Shown: positions 1 to 12,899, counted from the first letter of the stretch. The stretch is DNA of 64,000 bases from Symsagittifera roscoffensis (GCF_963678635.1 NC_087062.1:59102129-59166128), one strand, 5' to 3'. Made by a program: numbers and translations. Notes: generated by a model from the letters alone, not told the origin.

Positions 1-860
1 ATACCACATTGTTCTAGCAATGGTTGCGTATTCGGATTTCAATATGCTCCCACACCCTAAGTGGTAGCAACTCAAACAAGCTTTGCGTTTTACCCCTTTA
101 CTTCGTTACCTTTTCTTTATCTGACATCCACAGCTGAATTCCTTGTTATCCTTAATTAGCACAGTCAATTTTTGTACTTCTTTCATTAAAGCAGGTTCGT
201 ATTCTTTCAACCACAAATCGGCAAGTATTACTGCAAAGGAGGCGCCCATTGCTAAACTGTCTTTTTGTACATACCACAAACCATTGCCTTTAAAGTGTAC
301 CTTAACCACTGCCAAAATTAGTAGTTTCTTCATAGTTTTGCAGGATTGTTCTAGAGGATTGATTTGCTCATATAATCTCCTCTGGGGTATTTCAACAGCT
401 TCCTTGAGCGAGACCTTATTGTAGAAACTCTTTACATCAAGCAAAATTATACTCTCTTCAGAGTCCAATTCTGTTGTCTCCAAGATCTCCTTGGCCTTAT
501 GAAAGTTCGTTCTATGTGCCCAATCCTTTTTATCAAAGTCTTTTGCCAATGTTTTATTTAGGTGGCCATAAGAGCTACCAGGTAACGAAAGGACGGGACG
601 AAGTGATTTGCCTCATTTGGGTATTTTTCCTAATCCATACAGCCTAGCCGCCTGTGCCATCGTTGATATTAACCAAGTATACAGCGTTTCACTAGTTTCG
701 TTTTCACTTTTATGGCGAGTAATTTTTCGTTTATATCTTATTCAATTTTTATGATCACGCTATATGTCAGATTTTTGCTCTCACTTAATTGTTCTGCCTG
801 GAATAAATCTTTCAGTTTCTTCTCATATGTCTCCTTTTTCATTACACAAAAACCAACCCC
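1..860 (-). pseudogene. Penelope-like element reverse transcriptase, decayed
   Basis: Read right to left, the block starts with a KKETYEKKLKDLFQ-like segment (about 850-800), continues with ARLYGLGKIPK and LRPVLSLPGSSYGHLNK (about 660-555), then an open stretch from 549 to 106 with LLDVKSFYNKV (RT motif A) and DSLAMGASFAVILADLW (motif B). These are standard landmarks of Penelope-like element reverse transcriptases. After motif B comes a Cys/His-rich segment, CGC then after a frame change CLSCYHLGC, ending near base 2 with YATIARTMWY. This resembles a PHD-type zinc segment. In-frame stops (for example the TGA after GKIPK) and the frameshift near 100 mark it as dead. The YxDD motif and any GIY-YIG endonuclease would lie beyond the left edge. 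Family assignment is confident; the zinc segment is an inference from spacing. Confidence 0.85.
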
Positions 861-1476
861 TTTTTAGACAGCACTGCCAGAAGACCGTTGCCCTTCCAAC
901 ACTTTTTGGCTTTTTCAACACCTTTGTCAGGGGGGTCTGTTTCTCATTCTTAGCAAATCCTTTTGCAGCTGCTTCAATCTCATTTAATTTTTCTCCGGGT
1001 ATTCTATTTAACTTCAGTTCAGACCCGCAAGAAAGTGAATTTCCTTGAATTTGCTTAGTACTGGATGTTTTGGTCCAAAATCACTGCGGCAAAATCACTT
1101 CATCTAAGATTCTGACTGACCTTTTATCCGTGTTTTGATTGGTCTATCCTAACTTTCCGAAAATTTTCAAGTTTTTTTGTGTTGGCTCATCGGGTTGTTG
1201 ACACTACACCTTGCTTGCCGGCTTAGATAGAATAATTCCGAAGGCCACCGCTTCTCATCTATACCTCTTCTCAATACCTACCTAGCTTACCCCATGCCTA
1301 AAAAAATCTGTCTTAATGTCGTTATCGAGACATTTTCTCAGAAAATTAATTCTCGGGAAACTGCTATTAAAATTACGAAAATGTTTTAAATAACCTAACA
1401 CAATTTTCCAGGTGAGTTTTTTTTCAGGACCAATCTAAAAAACGGTGGTGGCAGCAAAGTTGCGGTCATCTCTTCT
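861..1476. other. No recognised gene
   Basis: AT-rich sequence between two minus-strand relics. The open frame on the plus strand at 764-1048 overlaps the element above and has no recognisable domain. Part of it could be the decayed upstream portion of the Penelope-like element. Confidence 0.5.
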
Positions 1477-1990
1477 TCACAGGCCACGAGCACTTAAACT
1501 CATGTGGCACTCAGCCAAGAAAAAACAGCTCCAACTATATCTCAACACCTCTGCCCTCCGCGCCGTTTCCCGGCTGCCTCCATGTAATGGTTTCTTTGTC
1601 TGGGCCCGTATCTTTGAGAAAATGCTTAGCAGGTGGTCTCGATGGGACACTACCTTTCGTAGTGACTTCAATTGTAATTCTTTTGACTGGTGCAGTTGGA
1701 GATACTCTTTGAGGACTGCTGGAACCTATCTCTTGCTTTTAGAGATAAGATTACCGGTTGTCTTTATGACGATTATCTTTGTCTTCCGCAAATCCTCAAA
1801 AAAGTCGGGAGTGCTCGTTCTCCTGCAGTAGACAATGGCACTTATTTGTTTTCGCTTCGAATGTAGATACGCCAGTAATTCATCAATTGGACAGGGCGTA
1901 TAGTTGTTAATGCGATGGTATGTTATGCTGTTGTTCAGCACATCGTGCCAGAGGACGACCTGCTTACCGGCCAGAGGTTGCTGCTACAAC
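1477..1990 (-). pseudogene. Decayed ORF of a WHDVLNN-type repeat-associated family
   Basis: From 1990 leftward the frame reads KQVVLWHDVLNNSITYHR, then PIDELLAYLHSKRKQISAIVYCRR, DFFEDLRKT and, after a TAG stop, VLKEYLQLHQSKELQLKSLRKVVSHRDHLLSI spread over 1720-1600. I recall uncharacterised multi-copy invertebrate predicted proteins with the same order of blocks (WHDVxNNSI, then AIVYCRR, then LKEYxxLHQ, then a basic C-terminus). I cannot search to confirm that. The in-frame stop and lack of an intact start indicate a pseudogene. The AIVYC block superficially resembles RecQ helicase, but no helicase motif follows. Function unknown. Confidence 0.45.
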
Positions 1991-2744
1991 AAAACTCGCA
2001 ATTTTCCCCCTGTTCAAGGTTTTGGGGACCAAAGAAAGGCGGCAGACTGCGTCGGCCTTCTGCTCTGTCTCTATCCGTTCCTCTCGCTCAAGATCTTTGA
2101 GGCTGTGAACAAGAAAGCTGGAAGCTACAGTCATCGCCATTTTAACTCAAACACTACTAATTTCATGTACAAGAAGGGTTAAAAGTCTGTACAAATGGTA
2201 GAAAAGAAATTGATATAATGACTGTTTTCCCGAAATTAAAATTACAGTATGCTTATAGCTTATCGCTGAACTTGAGCTTATAGCTTATCAGCTGAATTTT
2301 TTCCTGATGTTAAATTTGATAATATACAAATTTTAAAATGTATATTCGAACGTTTTTGCACATTTTGTGCATCATCAGAATTTAAAATTGTTAATTTATT
2401 TACAAAACAATCAAAAGTCTAAAAAAATGACAAACATGTCTGAAATAAATCTGAATTTTTTTTGACCAATCAAATTCAAACAATCATTCCTGTAAATTTC
2501 TGAGTTTTTTTAAGTTTTTTGTTCTTTCATTGATATAAAATTTCAATTTGGGAAACTTTTTGATTCTGACATGTCAATTTTTTGAAACTTAGCCATGTTA
2601 TACATGGACTAAAATTTTAGTGTTGTTTCCCGGCTCCTGAATTATTTGCGTGTGTTGATTTTCGGCTTTTCCCTCCAATTATGCAAAGCTTCTAATGTGA
2701 GTAGCTTCTCAGTGTTAATTGTTTGGTCTATAATCTCATTTTTT
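1991..2744. other. No recognised gene
   Basis: The first 150 bases could be an upstream part of the preceding relic. The rest is AT-rich with a short direct repeat (CTTATAGCTTATC at about 2250 and 2278). Confidence 0.5.
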
Positions 2745-5700
2745 GTTAACTAGACATTTGTTGTAGTGCATTAGTTATATTTGTCACTCAACGCGTCTTT
2801 CAAGCTGGAACTCAAAACAAATGCAATAACTGATTTCGAGATCCACTTTTGTAGTGCAATAGTTTGCCTGGGACTCAGTGCATTGTTAAACCTGGAACTT
2901 ATAACAGATGAAATTACTGATTATCAAGTCCCATTTGAAAAAGCAGTAATGAAGCTGGGACTAAAAATCAATGCTTTTTTGACATCTAGATATTTTTTGT
3001 AGTATGTTCTTTATATCTGGGACTCACGGCATTGTTAAATCTGGAACTCAAATTAAATGCAATTTATGATTCCGAGATCCACTTTTGCAGTGCAAAAAAT
3101 ATATCTGAGACTCAGTGCAATTTTAAAGCCGGAACCTATATCAAATGAGTTTACTGATTATTAAGACCAGCTCTAAAGTGCAGTCGTTAAAGCTGGGATT
3201 CCATGCATTGTTAAAGTTGGGACTCACAATCATTGTTTTTTCATAATTAGATTATTTTTTCAGTGCATTAGTTATATCTGTAGTTATAAGGTAGTACGCA
3301 AAAAAAATGAAAGTACTGATTTCGAGATTAAAATTTTTATTGATGTAATTATCTCTCTGACTCAATGCATTGTTGAAGCTGGGACTCAAATCAATGCATT
3401 TTTCGATTACTTTTTTTGGCAAAGTGAATCTGTGACTCAAATCTTTTTTAAAGCTGGAATTCAAAACAATTGCATTTACTAATTTTGAGATCCTTTTTGG
3501 TTGTGCAATAGTTTAATCTAGATTTCTATGCATTGTTAAAGTGGGAACTCAAAGTGAAGCATTTTTTAAAAATTAGACGCTTTTTGTATTACGTTACCTT
3601 CATCTGAGACGCAATGATTTGTGAAAGCAGGGACCCCTAATAATTGAAATTACCGATTACCAGATCCAGTTTTAAAGTTCAGTAGTTTAAGCGCTGATTG
3701 CTTACTTTGGTAAACTGGGATTTAAAATCAATAAATTTTTTGATAACTGGATAATTTGTCTAGTACATTACTTATATCTGTGACTTAATGCATTGTCCAA
3801 AATGGAGTTCAAATTAAAAGCAATTACTGATTTCCAGTTCCATTTTTGTAGTGCAATAGTTATTTCTGGAACGCAATGCATTGTTAAAGCTGGAACTCAA
3901 AATTAATGCAATTTTGAATTGTTAGATACCTTTTGTAGTGCATTAGTACTTTATGAAACCCAGTGGATTATTGAAGCTGGAACTCATTATAATTGAATTT
4001 AACGATTGTTAAATCGTGTTTTGAGGTGCAAAAATTAAGGCTAGGGCTCTTAAACCTGGCATTAATAAACCTGGGACTCAGTTTTGTGCACTAGTTAAAC
4101 TTGTGAATCAAATTTTGTTACAAATAGATTTCAAACTAAATGATACAACGGATTTCATGGTGCCGTTTTCAATTCAATTTCATGGTGAGTACTTATCTCT
4201 GGGATTGAATGCTTTTTTAAGGCTGGAACTCAAAATCAATTCTTGTGCACTAGCTAAACTCGTGAATCAAATTTTGTTACAAATAGATTTCAAACTAAAT
4301 GATAAAATGGATTTTATGGTGCAGTTTTTAATTCAATTTCATGGTGAGTACTTATCTCTGGGATTGAATGCTTTGTTAATGCTGGGACTCATCATAAATT
4401 CCTTTACTGATTTCGAGATCCATTTTCATAGTGCATTAGTTATTTCTGGGAGTCAGTAATTTGTTCAAGCTGGAATTCATAAGAAATTAAAATACTGATT
4501 ACTAGATCCTTTTTTGAAATCTAGTAGTTTTAGCTGGAAACCGAAGCACTGATGAAGCTGGTACGCGAATCAAATAAAACTTTTCCTAACTCGATTCTTT
4601 TTGCAGTGCAACAGTTATATCTTTGACTCAAAGTTTTGTTAGAACTGAATCTGATTTCGAGTTTGAGCACTGACTGCTTACTTTGGTAACCTGGGACTTA
4701 AAATCAATGCATTTTTTGTAACAAGATACTTTTTCTAGTTCATTACTTATATCTGTGACTTAATGCAATGTCCAAGCTGGAGTTCAAATTAAAGGAAATA
4801 CTGAATTCAAGTTCCACTTTTGTAGTGCAATAGTTATTTCTGGAACTCAATGCCTTTTTAAAGCTGGAACTCAAATTGAATGCATTTTTGAATAGTTAGA
4901 TACCTTTTGTAGTGCATTAGTACTATTTGAGACCCAGGGATTAATTAAAGCTGGAACTCACAATAAATGAAATTACTGATTGTTTAATCGTGTTTTGAGG
5001 TGCAAAAATTAAAGCTGGGGCTCCACGCATTATTAAATTTTGGACTTAAACTCAATGCATTTTTTGACAATTAGATTTTTTGTCGTGCACTAGTTAAATC
5101 AATGAATCAAATGTGGTTACAAAGAGAACTGAAACTAAATGATACAACAAATTTTTCAGTGCAGTATTTATGGTGCATAATAGAATTCATTTTTATGGTG
5201 CAGTACTTATCTCTGGGATTGAAGGCTTTAATAAAGCTGGAACTCAAAATCAATTCTTTTTTGATAACTAGATACTTTTTAGTGCTTTATGTATATCTGT
5301 GATACAAAGTTTTTTAAAGCTGGAACTCAAAAACTGCGTTTGCTGACTTCAAGTTCCATTTTTAACTGCATAAATCAAAGTTATGATTCGTTGCATTTCT
5401 TAAGCTGGTTTCTAATATCAATCTCTTTTTTCTTAACAAAAACATTTATGTAGTGGATTACTGATATCTGTGAATCCAAGCCTTGGTGAGGCTTGAACTA
5501 AAATTAAACGCATTTACCGATTTTGAGATCCAATTTTGCAGTGAAACAATTATGTCTGGGATTCCATGCATTGTTAAAACTAGAGTTCAAAATGAATCCA
5601 TTTTTTGATTTCTAGTTATCCTTTGTGGTGCATTACTTATAGCTCTGTCTCAAAGTGTTGATAATGCTGGGAGTCATCATAATTTCATTTACTGATTTCG

Positions 5701-7130
5701 AGATCCATTTTTTTAGTGCATTAGTTATTTTTGGGAGTCTGTAATTTGTTCAAGCTGGAACTCATAAGAAATTAATTTACTGATTACTAGATCCACATTT
5801 GAAGTCTAGTAGTTATAGCTGGAAACCGAAGCACTGATGAAGCTGGTACTCGAATCAAATAAAACTTTTCCTAACTCGATTCTTTTTGAAGTGCAATAGT
5901 TATATCTTTTACTCAAAGTTTTGTTAGAACTGAATCTGATTTCGAATTTGAGCACTGACTGCTTACTTTGGTAACCTGGGACTTAAAATCAATGCATTTT
6001 TTGATAACAAGATACTTTTCTAGTACATTACTTATATCTGTGACTTAATGCAATGTCCAAGCTGGAGTTCAAATTAAAGGAATTACTGAATTCGAGTTCC
6101 ACTTTTGTAGTGCAATAGTTATTTCTGGAACTCAATGCCTTTTTAAAGCTGGAACTCAAATTGAATGCATTTTTGAATAGTTAGATACCTTTTGTAGGGC
6201 ATTAGTACTATTTGAGACCCAGGGGTTAATTAAAGCTGGAACGCACAATAAATGAATTTTCTGATTGTTTAATCGTATTTTGAGGTTCAAAAGTTAAAGC
6301 TGGGGCTTCATGCATTATTAAATTTTGGACTCAAACTCAATGCATTTTTTGATAAATAAATTTTTTGTTGTGCACTAGTTAAATCAGTGAATCAAATTTT
6401 GTTACAAAGAGAACTGAAACTAAATGATACAACATATTTTATAGTGCAGTATATATGGTGCATTATACAATTCATTTTTATGGTGCAATACTTATCTCTG
6501 GGATTGAATGCTTTAATAAAGCTGGATCTCAAAATCAATTCTTTTTTGATAACTAGATATTTTAGTGCTTTATGTATATCTGTGATTCAAAGTTTTTTAA
6601 AGCTGGAACTCAAAAACTGCGTTTGCTGACACTAAGGTCCATTTTTAACTGCATAAATCAAAGTTATGATTCTTTGCATTTCTTAAGCTGGGTTCTAATA
6701 TCAATCTCTTTTTTCTTAAATTTTTTTTTTATGTAGTGAAACAATTATGTCTGGGATTCCATGCATTGTTAAAACTAGAGTTCGAAATGAATCCATTTTT
6801 TGATTTCTAGTTATCCTTTGTGGTGCATTACTTATAGCTCTGTCTCAAAATTTTGGTAATGCTGGGACTCATCAGAATTTCATTTACTGATTTTGAGATC
6901 CATTTTCTCAGTGAATTACTTATTTCTGGGAGTCAGTAATTTGTTCAAGCTGGAACTCATACGAAATTAACTTACTGATTACTAGACCCACTTTTGAAGT
7001 CGAGTAGTTATAGCTGGAAACCGAAGCACTGATGAAGCTGGTACTCGAATCCAACAAACTTTTTTCTGACTCGAATCTTTTTGCAGTGCAATAAAAATTT
7101 CTTTGACCCAAAGTTTTGTTAGAACTGAAT
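2745..7130. repeat. Satellite array A, monomer about 84-90 bp
   Basis: About 50 divergent head-to-tail monomers. Each carries the anchors AAGCTGGAACTCAAA, GTAGTGCA(T/G)TAGTTAT and CTGGGACTCAATGCATTG. Two subtypes tend to alternate: one with ACTGATTTCGAGATCCACTTT and one with TTGATAACTAGATACTTTT between the anchors. The array starts abruptly near 2745 with TTAACTAGACATTTG and ends at about 7130, where retroelement sequence begins. Open frames inside it (for example 4103-4459) are read-through of repeat units and carry no domain. Confidence 0.9.
4645..7130. repeat. Higher-order repeat inside array A, about 1.2-1.29 kb
   Basis: The landmark TTTGTTAGAACTGAATCTGATTTC occurs at about 4640, 5925 and 7112. 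The sequence between the first two is repeated nearly base for base after the second: GAGCACTGACTGCTTACTTT, then the AATGTCCAAGCTGGAGTTC unit, then a GTTACAAAGAGAACTGAAAC unit. The third copy is cut at the array edge. A smaller, roughly 160-bp dimer duplication lies at 4100-4430. Confidence 0.8.
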
Positions 7131-8690
7131 CTGATTTCACTCTCAGTCAGTGTTTCACGTATTGTGTCTTGAAATCGTGAAGCAAGAAAAATTTCTCGCT
7201 TCTTACTGTTGCGTATCGAGATGTTTGTCGTGGTTACACATAAAAAGTTTCATTCGTTTCTAATGTAAAACAATAACTATAATTGATAAAATTTTTTTAT
7301 CATTTGTGAAGATTGAGTTGGCTGTTTGTGAGTTTCGAGGTCAAATTTGCTTAGTATAATCTGTAAAACAATTTCAGAAACCATCTTTTATATCATCTGT
7401 TTAAATTCGGCTTGGTGTTGATTTGATTTCATGATTGTGGTGGTTAGAATTTCAATAGTAAATATGCCGTAGTATAAAGTGATATTACTGTTGCCTGGTA
7501 GTAGTGATCATGTATTTGTCTTTTGATTTTTACTTGAGGACATTCTTGTTTACATTGGCTATTTCCTTTTTAAAATAAGTTTACAATTAGATTGTGGCGA
7601 TTTGTATTTGTCCTTTAGCAGTATCTACTTGAAGATTTATGACAAAGAGAAGGATAGAGTCATCGTCAAAATTATTGTCGTATTGAATCACTTTTTTGTC
7701 CGTGGTTACAGTTAATGTGTATTTTTCAATATGTGCAATTGATTGATTCCAATTGTGGAAACTTAGTGGTTTGCGTGTATATGGGTTTTTTATTCTAAGT
7801 GTAACTTTTATAGATGATGTTAGTGTGGATTTTGTTTCTGAAGCTTTTTTTGATTGGCTACTGGTTTTAGTTTGCCGTGGAATAAATCTCGAAGATTTTG
7901 AAAATCTTGTTTTGTTGTTGATTCAGATTCCGAAACTGCGTTTCGTGTTCTGCAAAATTGCGACTCAATTATTTGTTTCTGTTTTGTGACTATTGCCTTC
8001 CTTTTTTTGCAATCTGATTTGTCGTATTTTTTGATTATGCGGTGTTATTACAATATTTTATCTTTCTTCTTCAGATAAACAATTATGAAGTATTTTTGTT
8101 TGTTTGTTTCCTAAACTATCGCTTGGCATAAGTGTTAGAGTGATGGGTGCAAAATCCAAAATTTAGAGTAATTATTTCCTAAGCGTTTAGTACCTACAAC
8201 TTTCGCCAGGTTATCCTAATCAATGGGGATAGTTTGTCGTGTACAGACGGGCTGGAGAGAGTAAATCGATTCGCTAGAATGATTTTATTCTTTCTCGAGT
8301 GGTTAAGTTCTATGAGAAAACCTTATCTCTTTTATGGTCTCGATTTGTGATCAAGGGTTGGGGAAAAGTAAAACAAATCCACAAGATTCAGGTATAATTA
8401 GAACGCAAATAGATTGTTAGATATTATTTTAAGTCTTATTAATTTTAAGATATGTTTTAGCCTGGGTCGAGTAAGAGGAGGGGCTCAAGTGAAGGATTAG
8501 GAAAAATTTCGGTTAGTCCTGGGTAGTTTGTGAGGGCTGGAGAGTGAATCGACATTTGAGGTAGTTACACCCTAGTAATACGAATTTGGAGGAACAAAGT
8601 TGTTCTTATTGATCCAAGGAAAACCACAATGATCAAGTACTCAAAATGATTTCAAAATAGAATAAATTAAAATTTTATATATCCAAGTAT
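7131..8690 (-). mobile_element. Truncated second copy of the gag-type retroelement 5' region
   Basis: This block is homologous in the same orientation to 15330-16845 over its whole length, with scattered substitutions and indels. Shared plus-strand landmarks include AGTGTTTCACG at the left edge, TTGATTTGATGG/TTTCATGATTG, GTGATGGGTGCAAAATCCA and ATCAAGGGTTGGGGAA. On the minus strand both copies show the same residual protein reading (GIFTIEIL, IRETLTESEI at the left edge), though stops break it. The coding homology is cut exactly where satellite array A begins, so the copy is truncated there. Confidence 0.75.
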
Positions 8691-9713
8691 AGCCTTAAAG
8701 ATTGGGTTTGAAGAAGTAATTAGGTTGAACTAAAACAATATTAGGCCTTGACAACGTTTAATATTATAAGTTCAAGATTTAAGAAGAGGTTAGAATTTAA
8801 ATTTCAAATGATATTAGTTTTTTGATTGGTTGTGTGCCATGCTTTAGATGGAAAAAAACAAAAGAAACAAGATTAAAGATGACTGAGAAGCAACAAACTT
8901 TTTATGGTTTTGATTTTTGAAAGAAATTACTAAATAGTTTTTGCATTTCTTACTCAACTAGTCTGAAAATGAAAAAAACTTTAAATTTACTGCAGATTTT
9001 TGAAAAAAAAAGATTGATCCTAAAACGGTTTGGAAATATAAAATTACAACTTATACATCACTGAGGGATATACATCTTGGAAATGAACCTTACTGCTCCA
9101 AGTTTTTTATTTCATTTTAAGGATTGAAAATGTACTGAATTGATAGCTTTTTAGAAAAATAATCGCTGCAGTCTGCTTTATCGTTTCACAACGTAGAAGC
9201 TCGGCCCGCTATTTGGGTTTTGGCCTGATGTTAGCTGGAATACTCTTTAGTTTTAAGTAGACTTATTGTCACGCTATCTGATTTTTGGCCGTTTACATTC
9301 GTGCAACTTCTTAGTCTAATACCAATCTTAATCTTACTCTTATATCTCTTAGTCTCAGTAGATCTAGTGTAAACCGGTATTTGCGAAGGACGATATCAGG
9401 AACTGTTCTGGAGAAAAGCAACTGTTTGCTAAGTTAAATATAAATTATTGTAAGTGTTAGTTATGGATCATGATTGATTAGTTCTATGTTTTTTAGAGAG
9501 ATAGTTATCAAGAAAATGATAGGTTAAAAAAATACTTTTTTTGAACTGGTTCCAACCATCCGGGGTCTAGAGAGTTTTTAAATTTTAAGTTTGTTCTTGT
9601 GAAGGATGGATGAAAAAGTTTTTTTTTATTCTTTAGAATAGATTTTTTTGAAGCAGTGGTTGAATGAAGGAAGAGGGAGAAACAATTGCTCGGCTTGTAG
9701 AGTAGTTGTCTTC

Positions 9714-9749
<36 letters not shown>

Positions 9750-12700
9750 TACAGTTGCTCGTATTAAAAAATTGGGTTTTGTGTATCAAGGTTGATTTGA
9801 AAGGTTGTGTCAAGACTGCAGAATTATAGAATGACGTGTCGATTTCGCTAAGTCAAGCGAGACTACGTGCATTATAGAGTTCAACGTCGAGTTGGCTATT
9901 GTTCTTGTTCGATGGGTACCTTTGCTGCGATGTTAGTTCCATACTTTAAATGTGTGAGGGTTGTGATTATGGCAACAAACTAATAGATTTATCATTTCAG
10001 ATTTGGAATTTCATCGAGTTTCATCACTCTTTGCTGCTCGTTCCTTTTGCTCTAAGAAATCTCCTTACATTAAATTTTATATCTGTATCTTGTTAGTGAG
10101 ATCAGCTTCAGTTGTGATTGCTATTAATTGTTTTCGCAAAAACGTTTTCATTAGTTTCGGTGATTTTAAAGAGTCGCTCACACTAGAGCTACTCTTGTCA
10201 AAAGTATGGAGTGTTTCGTGGGGAAAAAGCTTGGTTTAGTGCGGAGGATGAGTCTGGCTATAGAGCATGCTCAGGACGTCCTTCACTGCTGGGTTAGGGC
10301 AGTTGTGTGAGTATAATTAATTTACCGTTTTTTTGAGCAGCGTCTGTTTTCGTGTCCAACCTTTTGTTTTTTTTCATTAGGTGTTTTTCCCTTTTGTTTT
10401 TTAGTTGACTTTATTTCCAAAAACAGATGTTGTGTTTTGTGTGGTTCTATTGGTGTTTTTGTGTTTCAAGTGGCTTATTAAAACTGTAAAGCGATTTTAG
10501 AAGGAAATATTTATCAAATTTTATTCCGCGTTTAATCTGGTTCGGGTACCATGAGACTTTCTCACAGATCCAGTTGGTTTTGTGGCATTAGTAGGCTGCG
10601 TTGGTAATTTTAGGCTTATTTTTATTTCCTTTCAACCGGGTTAAAGGAAAATTTGAAACATGTGAAAGCAAATTAATGTTTTTATCATTTAGTTTGGAGA
10701 CCTATAAAAACTTTTATTGAACAATTTTACTGTGGCGAATTATTTGATTTGGGTGAAAATAGTGCGTGAAATTTGTGCGACTGAATTGAGAAAATCGAAG
10801 TTTATAAAGAGAAGCAAAAAAAAAGAAAAGTTAGTAACAAAAACTATTTTCCATTATTTACTACAGCGTATATTGAATTCACAGCAATTCTATTAGTTTA
10901 ATGCTGTGCTATTGAATTTTCTTCAATGATAGAAATTTTGACACATACTTAGATTATAAGTTTGAAAGTTGAATTAGAGCTTGGTTTTCATTTTTTTGAA
11001 ATTAGTTCAATAGATGAATGATTGGTGAAATCAAAAGAAAGGTAAAACACACTCGTGTAAAATTGGTGAGTTTTTTGTTTATTTATTTTAGTGATAGTAT
11101 ATGATATTTATACATGGAAGAAGCTAGTTTTGATAGTGTCGGAGGTTATAAAAAGCTTGGCAAGCAAGCGGATTACGCTTTCAGTGCAAAGGAGTGGCCA
11201 AGGAAGTTCAAGCGCGTGGATGATATCAACTTCTTCAGTACATATGTACATATGTAGACTTTTGTATGAAGTTGTACAGTTTGAGATTAAATTTAAAATA
11301 TGAACGTTTTCTTAAAAGGCAATTTCGACGGGTTGAATGTACTCATGCGGGATAATGAAGGGGCAGGAGTATTCAAGTTGTTAGTCAGGAGCAAAAAATG
11401 TATATTTGTCTTACAGGGTGGTAATTACGGAGGATTTTCTGGAAGTTACTGGAATTTATACAATAAGTGAATTTTAGGAAGTAGGGAGATGTACACTTGA
11501 AATTAATAAACATGAAGCGATGATGGGGGTCGCGTGAAGGTGAACTGTGAAGATAGTGTCGTTGTATGAGATTATATTAAGGTTACAAATGTTAATTTAG
11601 TTTTTAGCATAAATTCATGTAAATTGCTGGTATCTAGCTCTTTTGGTGTTCAAAAACTAAAAGTAGGTGGAAAGGGATCAAATTTGCAGAAAAATGTTTG
11701 GTAAGCTCTTTCATAACTGCGTGGTCGATTTTCTTATTTGTATTATCGAGGTGAAAATGTGTTTTGATTTGATGAAAACCTTTTCGCTTGGTTGTACCTT
11801 TATGTTAAGGTCAGTGTTATATGCTGAGTTTTCCATATATCCGATGATAGTATGATCATAGTGATTAATAGAAAAACGGTAAGCTTTTTGTGCAAGAAAT
11901 CGGTTGAGTGTTTGTAAACTGATTTAGGTGAGTTAGTCAATTGGTGAATGATTGAGACGCAAAGCTCATCGTCGTCTGTATTTTTTTATAGAGTTACTTC
12001 TAGTGGGTTAGTGAAAGGATAAAATGATATCCATGAAAGGGTTTGGAGCAGGTAATGTTCATCAACATATTGCGCTTGTTGGGCTGAGTTTTCCCATTGT
12101 AATAAAAGTATTGCGGGAAAAATAGAAGGTTTTGTAATAAAAATGCGGGTGTACTAGTGTGACGTGGGTGATGGTAAAGGAGGCCAGATGATGATGAGTG
12201 GTTAATAAGGAATTTGAATGTGTATTTGGGTGTTAACAATTCATAAAGAAAGTGTTTGTACGCGTATGGGGGCAATGTGGACAGATGAGGTAGATGAGTC
12301 AGATTTTGAAGCAGAGTGGGTTAGTTGATGAACAGTTAGTAACTTTTTGATTTTATGAGTTCGTTTGTTAATTGTGGGTAAAAAATTTTTCTAAATCTTG
12401 CTCCAGCTGGTCATCTGTGATGGGTCGTGGTACATCGGGTGCATTACTTAAAAGAGTGAAAAGATAGGGGTAGCCTCAGAGTACGAGGAGGTGAAGGTAA
12501 AGTTTTCAGCAGGGTTAGGGGGAGTTATGGCTTCAAAAAGTGATTGAGAAAAATAAGTTTGACAGGGCTCGGATTCTAGAAGTTCATCGTTTGTTTCGAC
12601 TTCTGAGTTATTAAATTTAGAGAAGGTATTAAAAACTGTTTGGTGGTAACTCAATGCGTGGTGTGTTAGAAGAAAAACTTGGTAGGGGCTAGAAGTGAGG

Positions 12701-12899
12701 TGTGAAGTTGAGATGAGAGAAACTTGGCGTTGGAGATTAGAAGGATAGGAAAAAAAAGTTGAGAGATCCAAATTCGCGGCTCGACGTAGAATAAGATGAA
12801 TGTTTTGAGAGCAAAAATTTAAAATGTGCGGTTGTTTGAAGAATTTCCTGATCTATCATTGGAATAATATCTTATCCGGGGGTTTGAATATGAGCAATT
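8691..12899. other. Unassigned AT-rich stretch between two retroelement copies
   Basis: If the gag copy to the right belonged to an intact element, pol should lie here on the minus strand. I see no protease, reverse transcriptase, RNase H or integrase motif in any frame. Minus-strand open stretches at 12771-12448 and 12275-12000 are Ser/Thr/Pro-rich without a recognised domain. Plus-strand frames at 10003-10239, 11091-11303 and 11667-11855 look spurious. From about 11900 to 12800 the plus strand is unusually rich in G and T. Confidence 0.5.
9715..9748. repeat. (GA)n microsatellite
   Basis: About 15 GA dinucleotides with one interruption near the right end. Confidence 0.95.

Noticed and set aside
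1726..1941. RecQ-like helicase remnant (AYLHSKRKQISAIVYCRR)
   Set aside because: The local resemblance is real but no downstream helicase motifs follow, and the surrounding blocks fit the WHDVLNN-type family better.
4103..4459. Open frame of 118 codons in array A, and similar frames at 31199-31501 and 36424-36747
   Set aside because: They read through satellite monomers and repeat with the same period; amino-acid patterns only reflect the monomer. No conserved start or codon bias.
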